NCBI RefSeq assembly: GCF_001039355.2
Contig: NW_019775574.1
Coordinates: 8,301 to 63,294 of the forward strand
Origin: Lingula anatina
Lineage: Eukaryota > Brachiopoda > Lingulata > Lingulida > Lingulidae
Direction: 5' to 3'
DNA length: 54,994 bases
Shown: one piece after another, positions 44,300-54,970 of the stretch
Layout of the letters: every line of letters starts with the position of its first letter
Position numbering within the stretch: position 1 is the stretch's first letter
Translations under genes and position numbers: made by a program
The notes under the pieces: generated by a model
Told to the model about the DNA's origin: nothing
What the model saw: the letters and a program-made list of their open reading frames with translations, nothing else
The model's database searches: none

Positions 44300-47200
44300 T
44301 CAGTACTGCCAATGTAGTTGTTTTAGTAATTTAATATTAAAATTGTCAAGAAGAACTTAAAAAAGGCTTCGCCATTTATAAAATAGGTAAGATTTTCTTG
44401 TCCAATCCCTTGTAATGTCCTTTCCACCCCTTCAATGTTTCTGCTTAATATCAACCCAAAAACCTATCTTCCAAACTCGTGTTCTGCATGCGGAATCTCG
44501 ACTCCACCCGGGATTCCTACTCGTCCTACTAGCAACCTGAAAGATTCAACTTTTACTTATCCCATATTCTCAACTACCGTAAAACTTTTCCATATATTTA
44601 AATCGTGCTTAACTTTTCTTTCAGATCAGTGTTTGAATTTTGTTTGTTTCGGGTAAAATTAGTCGCCCCTCGATTTTTAAAGCCCCCGTGCGTCACCCAA
44701 TATCCAAATGTTTATAGCCAAGTTAATCACAAATTACTTTTTACATTTTTCCTGCTTTTTCATGTGCAAAAGGCACTTAATGTAGCCATATTTATATTTT
44801 TCAACACTGCTTTTTTCAAAATATGGAGAGTTTCAGAGCTTTTGTCGGAATAACAAAAAATGGCCTAATGAAATTCGTATGGCCTAATGAAGTTCACAAT
44901 TTTCACCTTTCAGAATTGCGTTTATCCGATGCGGCGAGATGAAACCGCCCTGGTTTCGCTTTTCTTTTAATAGAGGACAAGTTTAACTAAGTTTAAACTA
45001 TGGTTAGTTGTAATATTTATTGTTCTGATAACCAGCTGGATACAGTATTAGTAAGAAAACGTGTTTTATTACAAAAATTGCTCTGAAAACGATGGTTTAA
45101 AAAAAAACTTATTTATATCAGTAAAAAGCTACCTGTAGCTCTGTTTGAAGGTTCCACTTTGAAGGTTCCACTGCGGATGGGATTATAACCCCAGCATTAT
45201 TATAATATTTTAAAATTTAGCTTATCATTTATAAAATGGAGCCGTAATTCCCCCCCAGTTCAAATGTTTGCGCAATGGGAGACCGGTTCGAATGCGACTT
45301 TAAGACGGCTGTTTTCGATACACGCAAACCCAGACAGTCATATGGCAACTGGCTGCGCGTAGGAAGATATTCAGAACGGAGCGCGTGCGCTGAGATGACG
45401 TCGCGGTTGAAATTTTGTAAATTTCTCAACCAGCGCGGAAATTAAAGAATTGTACTTTATTACCTCTGAAGGTGCTTATGAAAAATTAAGGCATGGTAGC
45501 AGAGTTTATTACGCGTCTGTAAGTGTGAGATTTACCCAGAATCAAAGTGAAATGAAGGAAATATAACTCGACAAAGTCGGCCAACATGCCGATTATTATC
45601 CATAGCAACACCGTAACATTTTGAGATATCTCCTATCACAGAGAGTGTGCACCTTATTCCAGTCGATAGAAGATGACTTTTAATACGCAAAATAAACCTA
45701 CCAAGTGTCATCAGAATTTATTCTGGCAACTTTTTTTGCCAGCTGTTGAAGTGCGTTTTTGACCCTATTCCGCTAGATGTCAGCCATATTCTGACGTCAT
45801 TTTTTTCAATACAGAAGCAAGTGAAGGTCTGCTGACTTTTTCAAATATCGAAAATGAAAGTACTTATCTTTTATTTCAGTAACAAAACTATATTTCCAAT
45901 AATTATAATAAAAAACCAATGTGTTAAAATAACTTTTACCTTCTCGGATGTCTTAATTCAAAATGACGATTTTTATCATTATCGCACCTGCAGTTCTGCG
46001 CTGTCGATGAGAGTTCTTCACGAAATTTGTCGTCATACAGCAGTCTGCAACATTTTGAATGAAAAATCGACTTAGCATCAGAGTATCCAGTTTGTTCACC
46101 ATTACGCACTAGGTCTCAAACTCTGTTGTTTATTTCCATTATCAAATTTTAACAAACAAAACGACTTCAGAATTTAGCACTGCACGCGTCTTTGACACAT
46201 TTCCACTTGGTGTAGGGGAGTTCAGTTTGTAGCAGACACTTGGCATGACTTTTAATGGGAAAGGATCACTTAAAGTTGCATGAAAAGTAAACGATGTAAA
46301 TCTTGATATTTTTTGCAAATACTCAATAGATTTAAAATCGTATTTGAAATTATTTATACAAAAATCTCAGTACATGTTACTGAGATGTCCCCCTCAATTC
46401 TTTCTTCTACAAAAATGGACTGAGCCGCACACATTTGGAATGTGGCAATGGTATCTTTGATACAATTTGGATACTTTTTGGAGATTTGCACATGGGTCAA
46501 CCAAGTACGCTTTCCATGGGGAACTTTGTTTACAAATTTTTCACTGCATGGAATGAACAGTACACGTTCTGGCCATGACACTTTATTTGTATCAGGACAC
46601 ATATATAACTCAAACATATTTCCATTAGTAAAAGTGTGTCGTGAGACTCGTGATAGTAGAATCCACTTATATTATTTTTCTAACAATTCCATATTTTTAA
46701 GCTTGTATATTTTTTAATTTACTACATGAATTTGGTGCTGGTCAAAGGAGACACTATAAAGGGCAAAGATACACTTACAATCTTAAATTGGCGAGTTACA
46801 CTCATGATAAAAACTATCAAACATTGAATGTAAAGTTCAATTTCAGTTAAACAAAACTCAGAAATGCATAAATCTAAAGTCCTTTTTAATATAGTCTATC
46901 GCTTTCAGGCTTCTGTTTGTATGTGTAACAAAAAAGTATCACTAATTTAATTGTGATTTGATCATTTTTGAGAAGCTTGCGGTACAGATAAAATAAGAAA
47001 ACTGTTTTCTCTCATCCAATCTGCCATGAACAGGTTAAGTATGCCAGAAAACATATTGGCACATACAGGCAGAAAAGCTCTTCATCTGTGAATTCTGAAA
47101 TAATGAGAAATAAAGAAGCTGACAATAACTGTAATGAAAAAAATAACAATAAATAAAGAGCTAACAGAGCAATTTTAGAATACGCTAAGGTACGTAGAGT

Positions 47201-48050
47201 GGTACGTATTACATATCATACCGGTACATGGTAAACCCATGGCATTCAATGAAAGTTAAACTAAACAACATGAATTGCGTTTTACTTTAGAAGGCCTGCT
47301 TTACAAACGTAATCACTAACCAGAATTACCTTTGTTAAATGTTTGTCATCCTTTTCAGTTCTAGAGTTCAGCTACAACCCTCAACAGATCCACATTTATC
47401 CGCCTCTCTCACTTCTTTACACGTGTTCACTCCGCAAACTCTTAATACATATATGTAGGTCAACATTTAATCTCCTGCATAAATGATATTAGATTACGTA
47501 AATTCAAACCCTTTTCCAAAGGTAAGGCCCTTCAAAAATGATAAATTCTCATTAATAAAATCACACAAAAGTGGTCCAATATTTCAAATGCATATCCACA
47601 AGCACATGTTTGCCTTTTGCGTATCACGCATCAAGAATAGGTGAAGGTCGTTCATAAAAATACTGAAACTAGTTCAAACTGGATGTGTGCGATTCAGCAT
47701 CGATTTCAGGTTAGTTTCAATTAAATGTGAATAAAATATGCAACCTTTAACGGTTTTTAGATAGAAAAATTTCATAGTTTGGCAGAGGTATTGAGAAGCG
47801 CCATTTTTTTCAAGATTTTTAGTTGAATGTTGGATTAGGGAACCGTGTGACCATACTAGAGAGTGTGCAAACTATTCCCTTCACNTTTAATGCTTGTATT
47901 TCTACAATCTTTGTAAAAGAAAAGTCATGCAGCAGTCTGTTTACTAAATATATTTATACATATATATGTGTCAGTGCAATCTTAATGTGCAATCTAAATG
48001 TGCAATATGCATTTGTGATAAAAGTTTCTTGCCATATGATAAATTATCCA
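44300..48050. other. No gene seen
   Basis: AT-rich; the short frames (44,435; 44,605; 45,854; 46,354/46,442; 47,823) match no family and lack context. A CG-richer island (45,235-45,430) is listed separately. An N stands at 47885. Confidence 0.4.
45235..45435. promoter_or_regulatory. CpG-rich island with CRE core
   Basis: About 200 bp with many CG dinucleotides (GCGCGTGCGC at 45381-45390) and TGACGTC at 45396-45402 in otherwise AT-rich DNA. Could be a promoter, but no adjacent exon was recognised on either strand. Confidence 0.25.
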
Positions 48051-48052
48051 TT

Positions 48053-48562
48053 TCAATTGAATGGTACAACAGAATCACAAAGATTTGTCAATGCACAACA
48101 AACCTTAACAATTTTGTCAATAACAAGTGTGATAACCCTTTACTGGTGTAAAAAAATCGTGAGGCAATTTTGCTGATAATATTGAATACTTCTGACGAAC
48201 AACTCCTATCACTCTCTCAACATGAATTCTACTAGCTGTTGGCTATCCTCCTCGTTTGTTCAACATCTAAAGCTCCGAGCTGCGATTTACCCCTGGTAAA
48301 TGCTGGGATGTATAACCGTGCACACGTGCTACCTACACTATCCTGTATGTCAAAACCTCTATCTGCTAAAAATTACATCCCCTGGCAAAAGCTTATTCAG
48401 CAAACCACAAGTTTCTGTAATTATTTTGTCACTCGCTCTGCCGCCATGCCCATCTGAAATGAAACATATCACTCCCTGAGGTGTAATACCTATCAAATAT
48501 TTTGCTGTGTTATTGTGTTTATAAGATGACCAAGTTTCATTTCTTGCTTTGAGGTTAGACTG
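48053..48562 (-). pseudogene. Broken PIF/Harbinger-type DDE transposase
   Basis: Reading the minus strand from 48,562: [48 protein letters not shown], then after a 1 bp frameshift [11 protein letters not shown] and [11 protein letters not shown], then after another break [18 protein letters not shown], then [18 protein letters not shown]-stop in a further frame. These are the conserved blocks of DDE_Tnp_4 (PIF/Harbinger-type) transposases: the second catalytic D (ADRG) and the E (HVER) are present. The part with the first catalytic D and the N-terminal DNA-binding domain is absent. Three or more frame breaks make it inactive. No terminal repeats were found around it. Confidence 0.85.
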
Positions 48563-48720
48563 AGCCTTGGACCGGAAGTGATAAAAATGTGGGTGGACTT
48601 CCGCGTGTACCGCTCGGAGCAGCACAGGATTCAAACGACTGCACATGCGCGAAAAGTGCGCTGTTTGAAATAAACAAAATGGTGAAATTGACAAAGCCTG
48701 CCCAGTGTTTACCGTCTGGT
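48560..48720. promoter_or_regulatory. CG-richer patch with ETS-like sites
   Basis: Upstream of the transposase remnant: CCGGAAGTG near 48,573, CACATGCGCGAAAAGTGCGC near 48,642. Might be a displaced promoter. No linked exon; weak. Confidence 0.2.
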
Positions 48721-49672
48721 TGATTTGATTAAATTTGCTTTCTGGTGATGTTTTGAGAAATTATATTAGATATACATATAGACCTATGTTTTAAAAAGCA
48801 AATCCATAGGACTTTCCTTTAATTAACATTCATTTGGCGGTCATTGTAAGGAGGGGTTCCCTTGTGTTATATGTGGCCCCAAAGGGATTTTCTACCCCTC
48901 CCCCACTCTTGATTAATAAAATTCTTCATCGGGCAGATTGAAATTTATACTGCAAAATACATTAAAAATCGTAGGAATGTTAATTGCAGATAATGCTGTA
49001 AGGATATTCTTATCGGGGGCGAACCAAGGAGATAACTCCTTGGGCGAACACAGCCAATATAAAATTTTTAACTTCGTCTTACGATTTTGGAGCGCCTGTT
49101 CTAATTTTGGAAAGTGAGGCAATGGAACCAAACAATAGGATACAATTTGTAATCTCAATATTTTTAAATAGAGTTTATAGCCAGGCGTAAATCAAAAGGC
49201 GACTCTTTTATTATTGTGATATGTAATAATAATTAATATAAAAGATACGATATAATAAGTTCTTAAAGACGGCCTATTTATTAGCTTTATAGATTTTTAA
49301 AAGTATTTGGAGATTAAAAACACAAAAGCTGACAAGTTTCAAATCGAGGCCCCACATATTGTTCGTGTGCTGCTCTGAGCGTGAACAATCCGTTCTGCTC
49401 ATGCGCACAAAGCGCAGGCACATCTGAGACTTCGGACGTGTAGGCCTACTGTCCGTCTCTATCAAGTCATCAATATCTCCCCCTATCTAAAGAATCTATG
49501 GATACCTCAATGTCTAAATATGGTTGAGCACTATGATCCGTCCACAGAAGGGGTTGACCTTGCAGGTTGTCTCATTTTTATCCTTGGACGAAGTAGGAAA
49601 TCAAAATTTCTAAATGTCCATGTTATGTACAGCTAGAAAATTGGTGGTAATTATACCTTAAATCATTATGCA
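48720..49672. other. No gene seen
   Basis: Nothing recognised between the transposase remnant and the inverted AAGGAGG-family copy. Confidence 0.4.
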
Positions 49673-49947
49673 ACTAGAAAAGCAATCAGAGAGCGCAGAC
49701 CTCCGTCAAGGCAGCAAAGTCTCCATCCAATGCCGTTTCACCCCTAAATTTTCGATATTTTTTATTATTGATTGATTATTGATCTGTATCACCACCAAAA
49801 ATAATCATCTGTTCCTTGGTCCACTTCTAATAGTTCCTGAAAATTTCATCAAAATCGGTCCATAACTTTTTGAGTTATGTTGATGACAGACAGACAAACA
49901 AACAAACAAACAGGGGTGAAAACATAACCTCCTTGGCGGAGGTAATA
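49673..49947 (-). mobile_element. AAGGAGG-family element, copy 3 (inverted, full length)
   Basis: On the minus strand it starts ATTACCTCCGCCAAGGAGGT, has (TTTG)n, TCATCAACATAACTCAAAAA, GAACAGATGATTATTTTTGG and AAACGGCATTGGATGGAGAC, and ends GCTTTTCTAG. It matches copy 1 end to end. Confidence 0.75.
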
Positions 49948-50099
49948 GTGTATCAAAATTGACAAAAAAAAAGCCTTCGTTGTGCACTGCCACCACAAAC
50001 GTTATGAAAAGAAAACTGTTACTTACTTTTTTAAACCTAAAAAGAATGATTCCTAGGATTGACATGCAACTCAAATAAGAAAACCAGCCATTTGGATAA

Positions 50100-50240
50100 T
50101 GATTATAATGATTATAATAATAATAATAATAAAAATCTTAATTGAGCACTAAAATGTGTACACATTACATTTTACAGGCTCTCTACACTAGTCATAACAA
50201 CTTAAGAACAATTATACAAATCTATACAAATACATGTACT
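50100..50240. repeat. (AAT)n-linked dispersed repeat fragment
   Basis: ATAATAATAATAATAAAAAT then CTTAATTGAGCACTAAAATG and TTTTACAGGCTC: the AAT-run plus GAGCAC..TTTACAG layout resembles tail-end pieces of invertebrate SINE-like repeats. Single copy here, so low confidence. Confidence 0.3.
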
Positions 50241-50597
50241 TATGGAATGATTACTGGGAAACAGCACAGAATAAACGACTATTGCTATTGATGGGTGTGT
50301 TGTTTTTTTCTAACTTTCAGTTATATATATAGATGTAATATTCTCAAGCACGGTTCACTTTTTGGACTGAGCAGCCCCTGAATTTTTTCATGATCCCTTT
50401 TCTGCTCAGGAGGTATCATTAGTCTACTTCTTCTGTTACTATGTTCTTCACATTTCATTTTTATTGAATTAATGCAATTTTTGTGAAATTCTCATTTTCT
50501 CATTTCCAAAGTGTGAACTTGAACTCGCGTGGGTCTGAAGCCTTTACTCTAGGTTCTAGATTTCGGTATTGCCAGCTCAATCTTGATTTCATATACA

Positions 50598-50880
50598 ACA
50601 TTGGTCAAAAAGGTTGTCCCACCCCCATTTCCATGTACTTTTATTTACAAATGATCACCTCACAGCTGTGAACTGTTAGAAAAAGTGCTTTTATTACGGA
50701 TACAGTGTCTCATATGATTATGGTTAAAAAAAATTCAAAATAGTGGTGAAAATATACACATTTTATACCATTTATGGCGTCTTTTCAATTTTATAGACAT
50801 TTCTTTACATCTGTAGAAGTCACATTAAACAGTCGATTTGAGGGGGTACCTCTTATAAATTTTACTAAATGAACTCAATG
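50598..50880 (+). repeat. Two-module repeat, copy 2 (Y then X, same orientation)
   Basis: Y starts ACAACATTGGTCAAAAAGGT, continues TGTCCCACCCCCATTTCCAT and GATCACCTCACAGCTGTGAA, to TATACCATTTA near 50,773. X follows with TCTGTAGAAGTCACATTAAA and GAGGGGGTACCTCT. Compare 16,010-16,262. Confidence 0.7.
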
Positions 50881-51066
50881 ATTTCGTCTTTCTGGAGAAT
50901 GTAAATGTTTGAAAATATTTCGCGTTTCCTGCGATACATAATCACAGTAACCTACTGCACTTGAAAAAATCGGTTTTGCCAACTTTTACACCGACTTCAC
51001 GAGATTATGAACACTTTGCCAACCAGATGGGAGCCGAACGCAACATATATTTCATAACAACACAAT

Positions 51067-51083
51067 AGCCCGGGAGCCACCGG
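51067..51083. repeat. 17-mer AGCCCGGGAGCCACCGG, inverted partner at 54,552-54,568
   Basis: Exact 17 nt match in opposite orientation 3.5 kb away, in CG-rich sequence unlike the surroundings. Both sites are close to words like CCAACCAGATGG or CCATCTACC. Confidence 0.7.
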
Positions 51084-51599
51084 TCTGCCGCTAGGTGGCT
51101 TTTAACCAAACCGGAAGTTCTAGAATTTGAATTGCGTGCATTTTTGTGAAATTTATAGGGTGTCAGAAACGGTAGAATATCTCGAGTACTAAGGGTATGA
51201 GAGTCTTATTATGTATACTGTCATCTTTAGAAATAAATTTCAAATGATGTGAGATGTTCCTCGAGTTGATCTAAACCATATTTTGTGTTCAAAAGTGAAT
51301 TTGAAATCGAAGTTTTACCAAAGCTGTAACTGGAGTTCAACTTTACCTCTAATGCTTGCATTCTTAGAGAACAGGTTCCAACTTCGAATTATCAGTAAGT
51401 TGTGGCAAATTTATTCAGCTTTCTGCCAACGTAAGCATGTAAGGAACTTTACCGTTATCCAGGAATGGCACAAATCAATTCACACCCGGGTATGTAAAAA
51501 AATCGTACTTGCAACAACCGTAAGCCAGCCTCGTTTTGACTTAGTACATTCTTGTTATATTCTAACCTCGTTTTGAATTACCCACCCGCACAATATTTT

Positions 51600-52250
51600 C
51601 TATATAGAGAAGAGAAGCTTGCACAGGAAGAATGGAGGAAATGAACATTTCATTTTTTTTTTTTGTAAATAAGCATTTATCTATTACATGAGGCCACCCG
51701 CTGCCAGTTTCTTTTTATTGAAAGACTAATAAAAACATAACAAACAAGACTTTTTTTATCAATTGAATTTGCTTTTTTTTTTTACATATGAACAACTATA
51801 TAACATTTAAAACATAATATCATCAACAAAAATATCAATATTGTGACAGCCAACAGGGATTAAAGCTGATGCAAATATACATGTATATTTGTGGCAAAAA
51901 TTATTTTTTACTTTAGCAACACATTGATATGGCAATTTTTTTACACTTCTTGATCATAACATACAGTTATAGCCACAGGACACACTACTCCTTTTAAAAA
52001 TAGGATCAATATAAACAATTTTTATAATTTTATAAATTTACCTGGGATCAGCAATTTATTTCACTGATACCAGTTAGTCCTGTACCAGTCTATATTTTTA
52101 TTTGAATTTATTTTTGTAAGTGTCATAGTGGTGATTTCACAGCCAAACTTCATTTAAAAACTTCCACATTAAATGATATTACATGAATCTGTTAATGTAT
52201 TTTATTCATTAGAAAGAACTGTAACCAAGTTTTAAAAGAATGTTTGCAGT
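51600..52250. other. No gene seen; AT-rich
   Basis: Probably intergenic beyond the poly(A) site of the putative minus-strand gene. Nothing recognised. Confidence 0.35.
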
Positions 52251-52269
52251 TTTAAAAGGATTAAATAAC

Positions 52270-52275
52270 TTTATT
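52270..52275 (-). terminator. Poly(A) signal for the putative minus-strand gene
   Basis: AATAAA on the minus strand, about 60 nt after the stop codon at 52335-52337. Confidence 0.4.
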
Positions 52276-52334
52276 TATGGCTTCATGATAGGTGCTTGAG
52301 CTTCTGTCATAATTGCCAAGGAATGGCAAAATGA

Positions 52335-52365
52335 TTAATCCTGGTCCCTTTCATGTTCTTCAAGC
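52335..52365 (-). CDS. Putative last coding exon (..LEEHERDQD-stop)
   Basis: Acceptor TAATATTTTTCTAG, then LEEHERDQD and TAA, with AATAAA 60 nt on. The charged, helix-like ending looks coding rather than random. Intermediate exons between this and the start exon at 54,476 were not found, so the link is inferred. A phase-2 entry is needed. Confidence 0.35.
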
Positions 52366-52447
52366 CTAGAAAAATATTACATTAAAACATTAAAAAGATT
52401 TAAAAAGTAACATTCAAAAACACTTTTCTAACTGCATAGATCATTAC

Positions 52448-52489
52448 ACACACACACACACACAACAACAACAACAACAACAACAACAC
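52448..52489. repeat. (CA)n followed by (CAA)n
   Basis: Compound microsatellite: about 8 CA units then about 8 CAA units. Confidence 0.95.
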
Positions 52490-53814
52490 ACTAAAATCAG
52501 TATAAGTAATAAACCACAATCTTGATAATAGGGAAGCTGGTATCAATCGAATTATCTAAAATAGTAATCTAAATGTGTATCAATATTGATCAATGAGCTC
52601 ATCATCAAGAGCTGAGCAGTGGCAAACATGCAAAACTTCAAATCAATTAAATTCCCATTTAAATGAAGCTCTGAAGTCTACAAACTACAGTGTTCACAAC
52701 TATAATACACTAATTATTGTACTGGTATACAATATTTATAAATTAAAACAAAGGAGGAATTTTGTTAATATAATGTTCTTTTTTTCATGAAACATTTTCC
52801 CTCACATACTTATAACCCATGTGTTTGTGGGAGATTTTAAACAAAAATAAACTGTTCCTTCTAACAAAAATTTGCCTATGATATGGCTATCACAATTTGA
52901 AACCATATACACAATGTTTTAGCACTTGGCATTTTATGATGCACAGTATGCACGTATGTATTGCAAATGGTCAACAAATGGGGGTAAAAAATGTAATAAA
53001 ACTTATTTTGACTAACAAGTTTTCCCCCATATTGATATCGTACATTTGTACCCTGCCAAAGGAGCAAACATGTTAAAAGTCAAATTTTGTTATTCGTATT
53101 TTTGAAAAGATGCTGCAGCTTGTGGTTGGTTTTCAGTTTTGTATCTTTCACAACTATAATTTTCAAGCATGTGTGGCCCCACACTCACCCCATGCACACA
53201 CATGCAGGGCAGATAACACTGCTTTTCACTGACATCAACATCCAACAACTATAAATCGACTTTCCCACACCTTGGACAGGGACCACAAGGAAAACACTTG
53301 GGTAAATGTCCTAGCTAAGCTTTCTCTTGGGCATGATATATTATTCAATTTATGATAAAATAAAAAATATGTTCAAGTGATATATACCAACAAATTGATA
53401 TGAAAAGCTACTCACTACTTGGCAATGTACATGTATATTCAGCTGTGTAACACTGACATCTTAATTGTTATACTGTAATACAAGCCTTTGAACTGTCAAC
53501 ACTTTAGGTCACTGAAAGTATAAAAATGTAGATAAAATATTAAACCTATTATTTATTGGGTATTCTTGTACATGATAATACTAAATAACTGATAAATATT
53601 CTTTATCAGTTTATACACTCCTTTTTCATGGAAATTTCAAAATATCACATTTTTTTTTCATCTTACTTAAATCAAAATGCAAAGAAATAGCATGAAAAGG
53701 AATATGCAGAATATCTAAAAAATGGCTTTCATATCCTCAAAAGTGACCTATCCCCCTCTCATAATATATCTATCTATACAGAATCAAGTAAACTACATGT
53801 CATTTTGCAAGCCA

Positions 53815-54100
53815 TTTCTATTAATAAACATCAAAGCACAAAAAAAAAGCATAACAAGGCAAATACTCAATATTTTATTGTGACATTCATACAAGACATG
53901 AGGCAAGACTGCCCCCACATTCACTCTACTGTGATCGCCCCAACCACACACACTGTCATTTCATGAAGTATTTAATCTAGTTAACTTCAAAACACAAAAA
54001 AATTGCATGAAAATGCAAAAATTCAATATTAAACTTCGACATTCATTCAAGATGTAACACAAGACTGCCCATGTACAGGTAGTTACACTGAACATTGCAA
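53815..54100 (+). repeat. Tandem repeat, two diverged units of 157 bp
   Basis: CATCAAAGCACAAAAAAA (53,829) and CTTCAAAACACAAAAAAA (53,986); TGACATTCATACAAGACATG (53,880) and CGACATTCATTCAAGATGTA (54,037); both then AAGACTGCCC. It lies within the presumed intron of the minus-strand gene. Confidence 0.7.
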
Positions 54101-54448
54101 AATATACTACCTGTCGGAAATGTAGAAAATCAATAAGTTACAGGTTAGGTTCCTACCTAAATTTTTTACCTGTCCAAAATCAAACGTCAAACTATTTAAA
54201 AAACTGAACAGATAAAGAAAAATCACTGTTATCTGCATTTGGCACAATTCAAAAGAACGTGTTTACATTTGGGTTCTGTGTGCCGCCATTTTGGAACACG
54301 ACAGTAACTTGATAGAAGATTCAGTGAAACCGATACTTAAACACTACTTTGGTATATAAAACATAGCTTGAGAATATATTTTATCGTTCTGTCAAGTGCA
54401 TTAGTAAAATTATCAACATATCAGCGTATAAACGTATGTTCATCTTAC

Positions 54449-54476
54449 CTGTCTCTATGCCTGCTTCTCCCGCCAT
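54449..54476 (-). CDS. Putative first coding exon (MAGEAGIET..) of a minus-strand gene
   Basis: Minus strand: GCGGCGGCCTACTCAGAT, then ATGGCGGGAGAAGCAGGCAT, then AGAGACAG|GTAAGATG. A clean start in a GC-richer setting followed after 28 nt by an ideal donor. Encodes MAGEAGIET plus one base. The upstream DNA (54,480-54,800) is the CG-richest stretch at this end, suiting a promoter. Not identifiable from nine residues. Confidence 0.45.
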
Positions 54477-54479
54477 ATC

Positions 54480-54780
54480 TGAGTAGGCCGCCGCTTCAGG
54501 TTTTGAAAACGAGGCCAAATCTAAAGTTCTCCAAAATAACCGTCATATGAGCCGGTGGCTCCCGGGCTGGTAGATGGCGCGATAATTTTGAAGTAATGTC
54601 CGCCTTTGTTTCATTTCGACCAATGAAAAGGCGTCAAACATGACATCCCCCCCCCACTCCCCCAGGCATTACGTCACCTTATAAAACGACCAGCTACTGG
54701 CGGTGCTATAAATAACTATAGATCTAATAATAGCAAAGGTGATTGCGCAAACACAGAGAGGTCACCAGATTACTGTGAGA
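54480..54780 (-). promoter_or_regulatory. Probable promoter of the minus-strand gene
   Basis: CpG-richer than average, contains the GATGGCGCGATAATTTT stretch and the 17-mer partner (54,552-54,568), and lies directly upstream of the putative start exon. Confidence 0.3.
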
Positions 54781-54893
54781 GAAAATCTTGAGGAAAACCT
54801 TACGATTTTGGTAAGGTATTTTAGGCAAACAATACTTTTATTCTCTGTGTAGATTTTAAGATAGGTTTACTCTTTATGTCAATAAATTATTAA

Positions 54894-54970
54894 GTTGTCC
54901 GATCGGACAACAACTTCGTAATTTTAAGTTGCCCGACGCGCTTTTTTGTTGTCCCGGGCAATCGGACAAC
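54894..54970. repeat. Perfect 18-bp palindrome plus second TTGTCC/GGACAA pair
   Basis: GTTGTCCGATCGGACAAC (54894-54911) is self-complementary. At 54948-54970 GTTGTCC faces GGACAAC across CGGGCAATC-type sequence, with AAGTTGCCCGACGCG between. It looks like the edge of an inverted-repeat element cut by the window end. Confidence 0.65.

Noticed and set aside
45284-45297. GGTTCGAATGC, tRNA T-loop-like
   Set aside because: No A box, acceptor stem or cloverleaf around it. No tRNA seen anywhere in the window.
46354-46617. Minus-strand frame ending VTCTEIFV, like the first catalytic block (D-C-T-E-I-F) of Harbinger-type transposases
   Set aside because: It arises from a local palindrome (ATCTCAGTACATGTTACTGAGAT-like, around 46,366-46,386), lies on the 3' side of the transposase remnant and has no other matching blocks.
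48682-48724. Short plus-strand start ([10 protein letters not shown]..) in a CG-rich patch
   Set aside because: Only 14 codons before a stop, no convincing donor, no family match.
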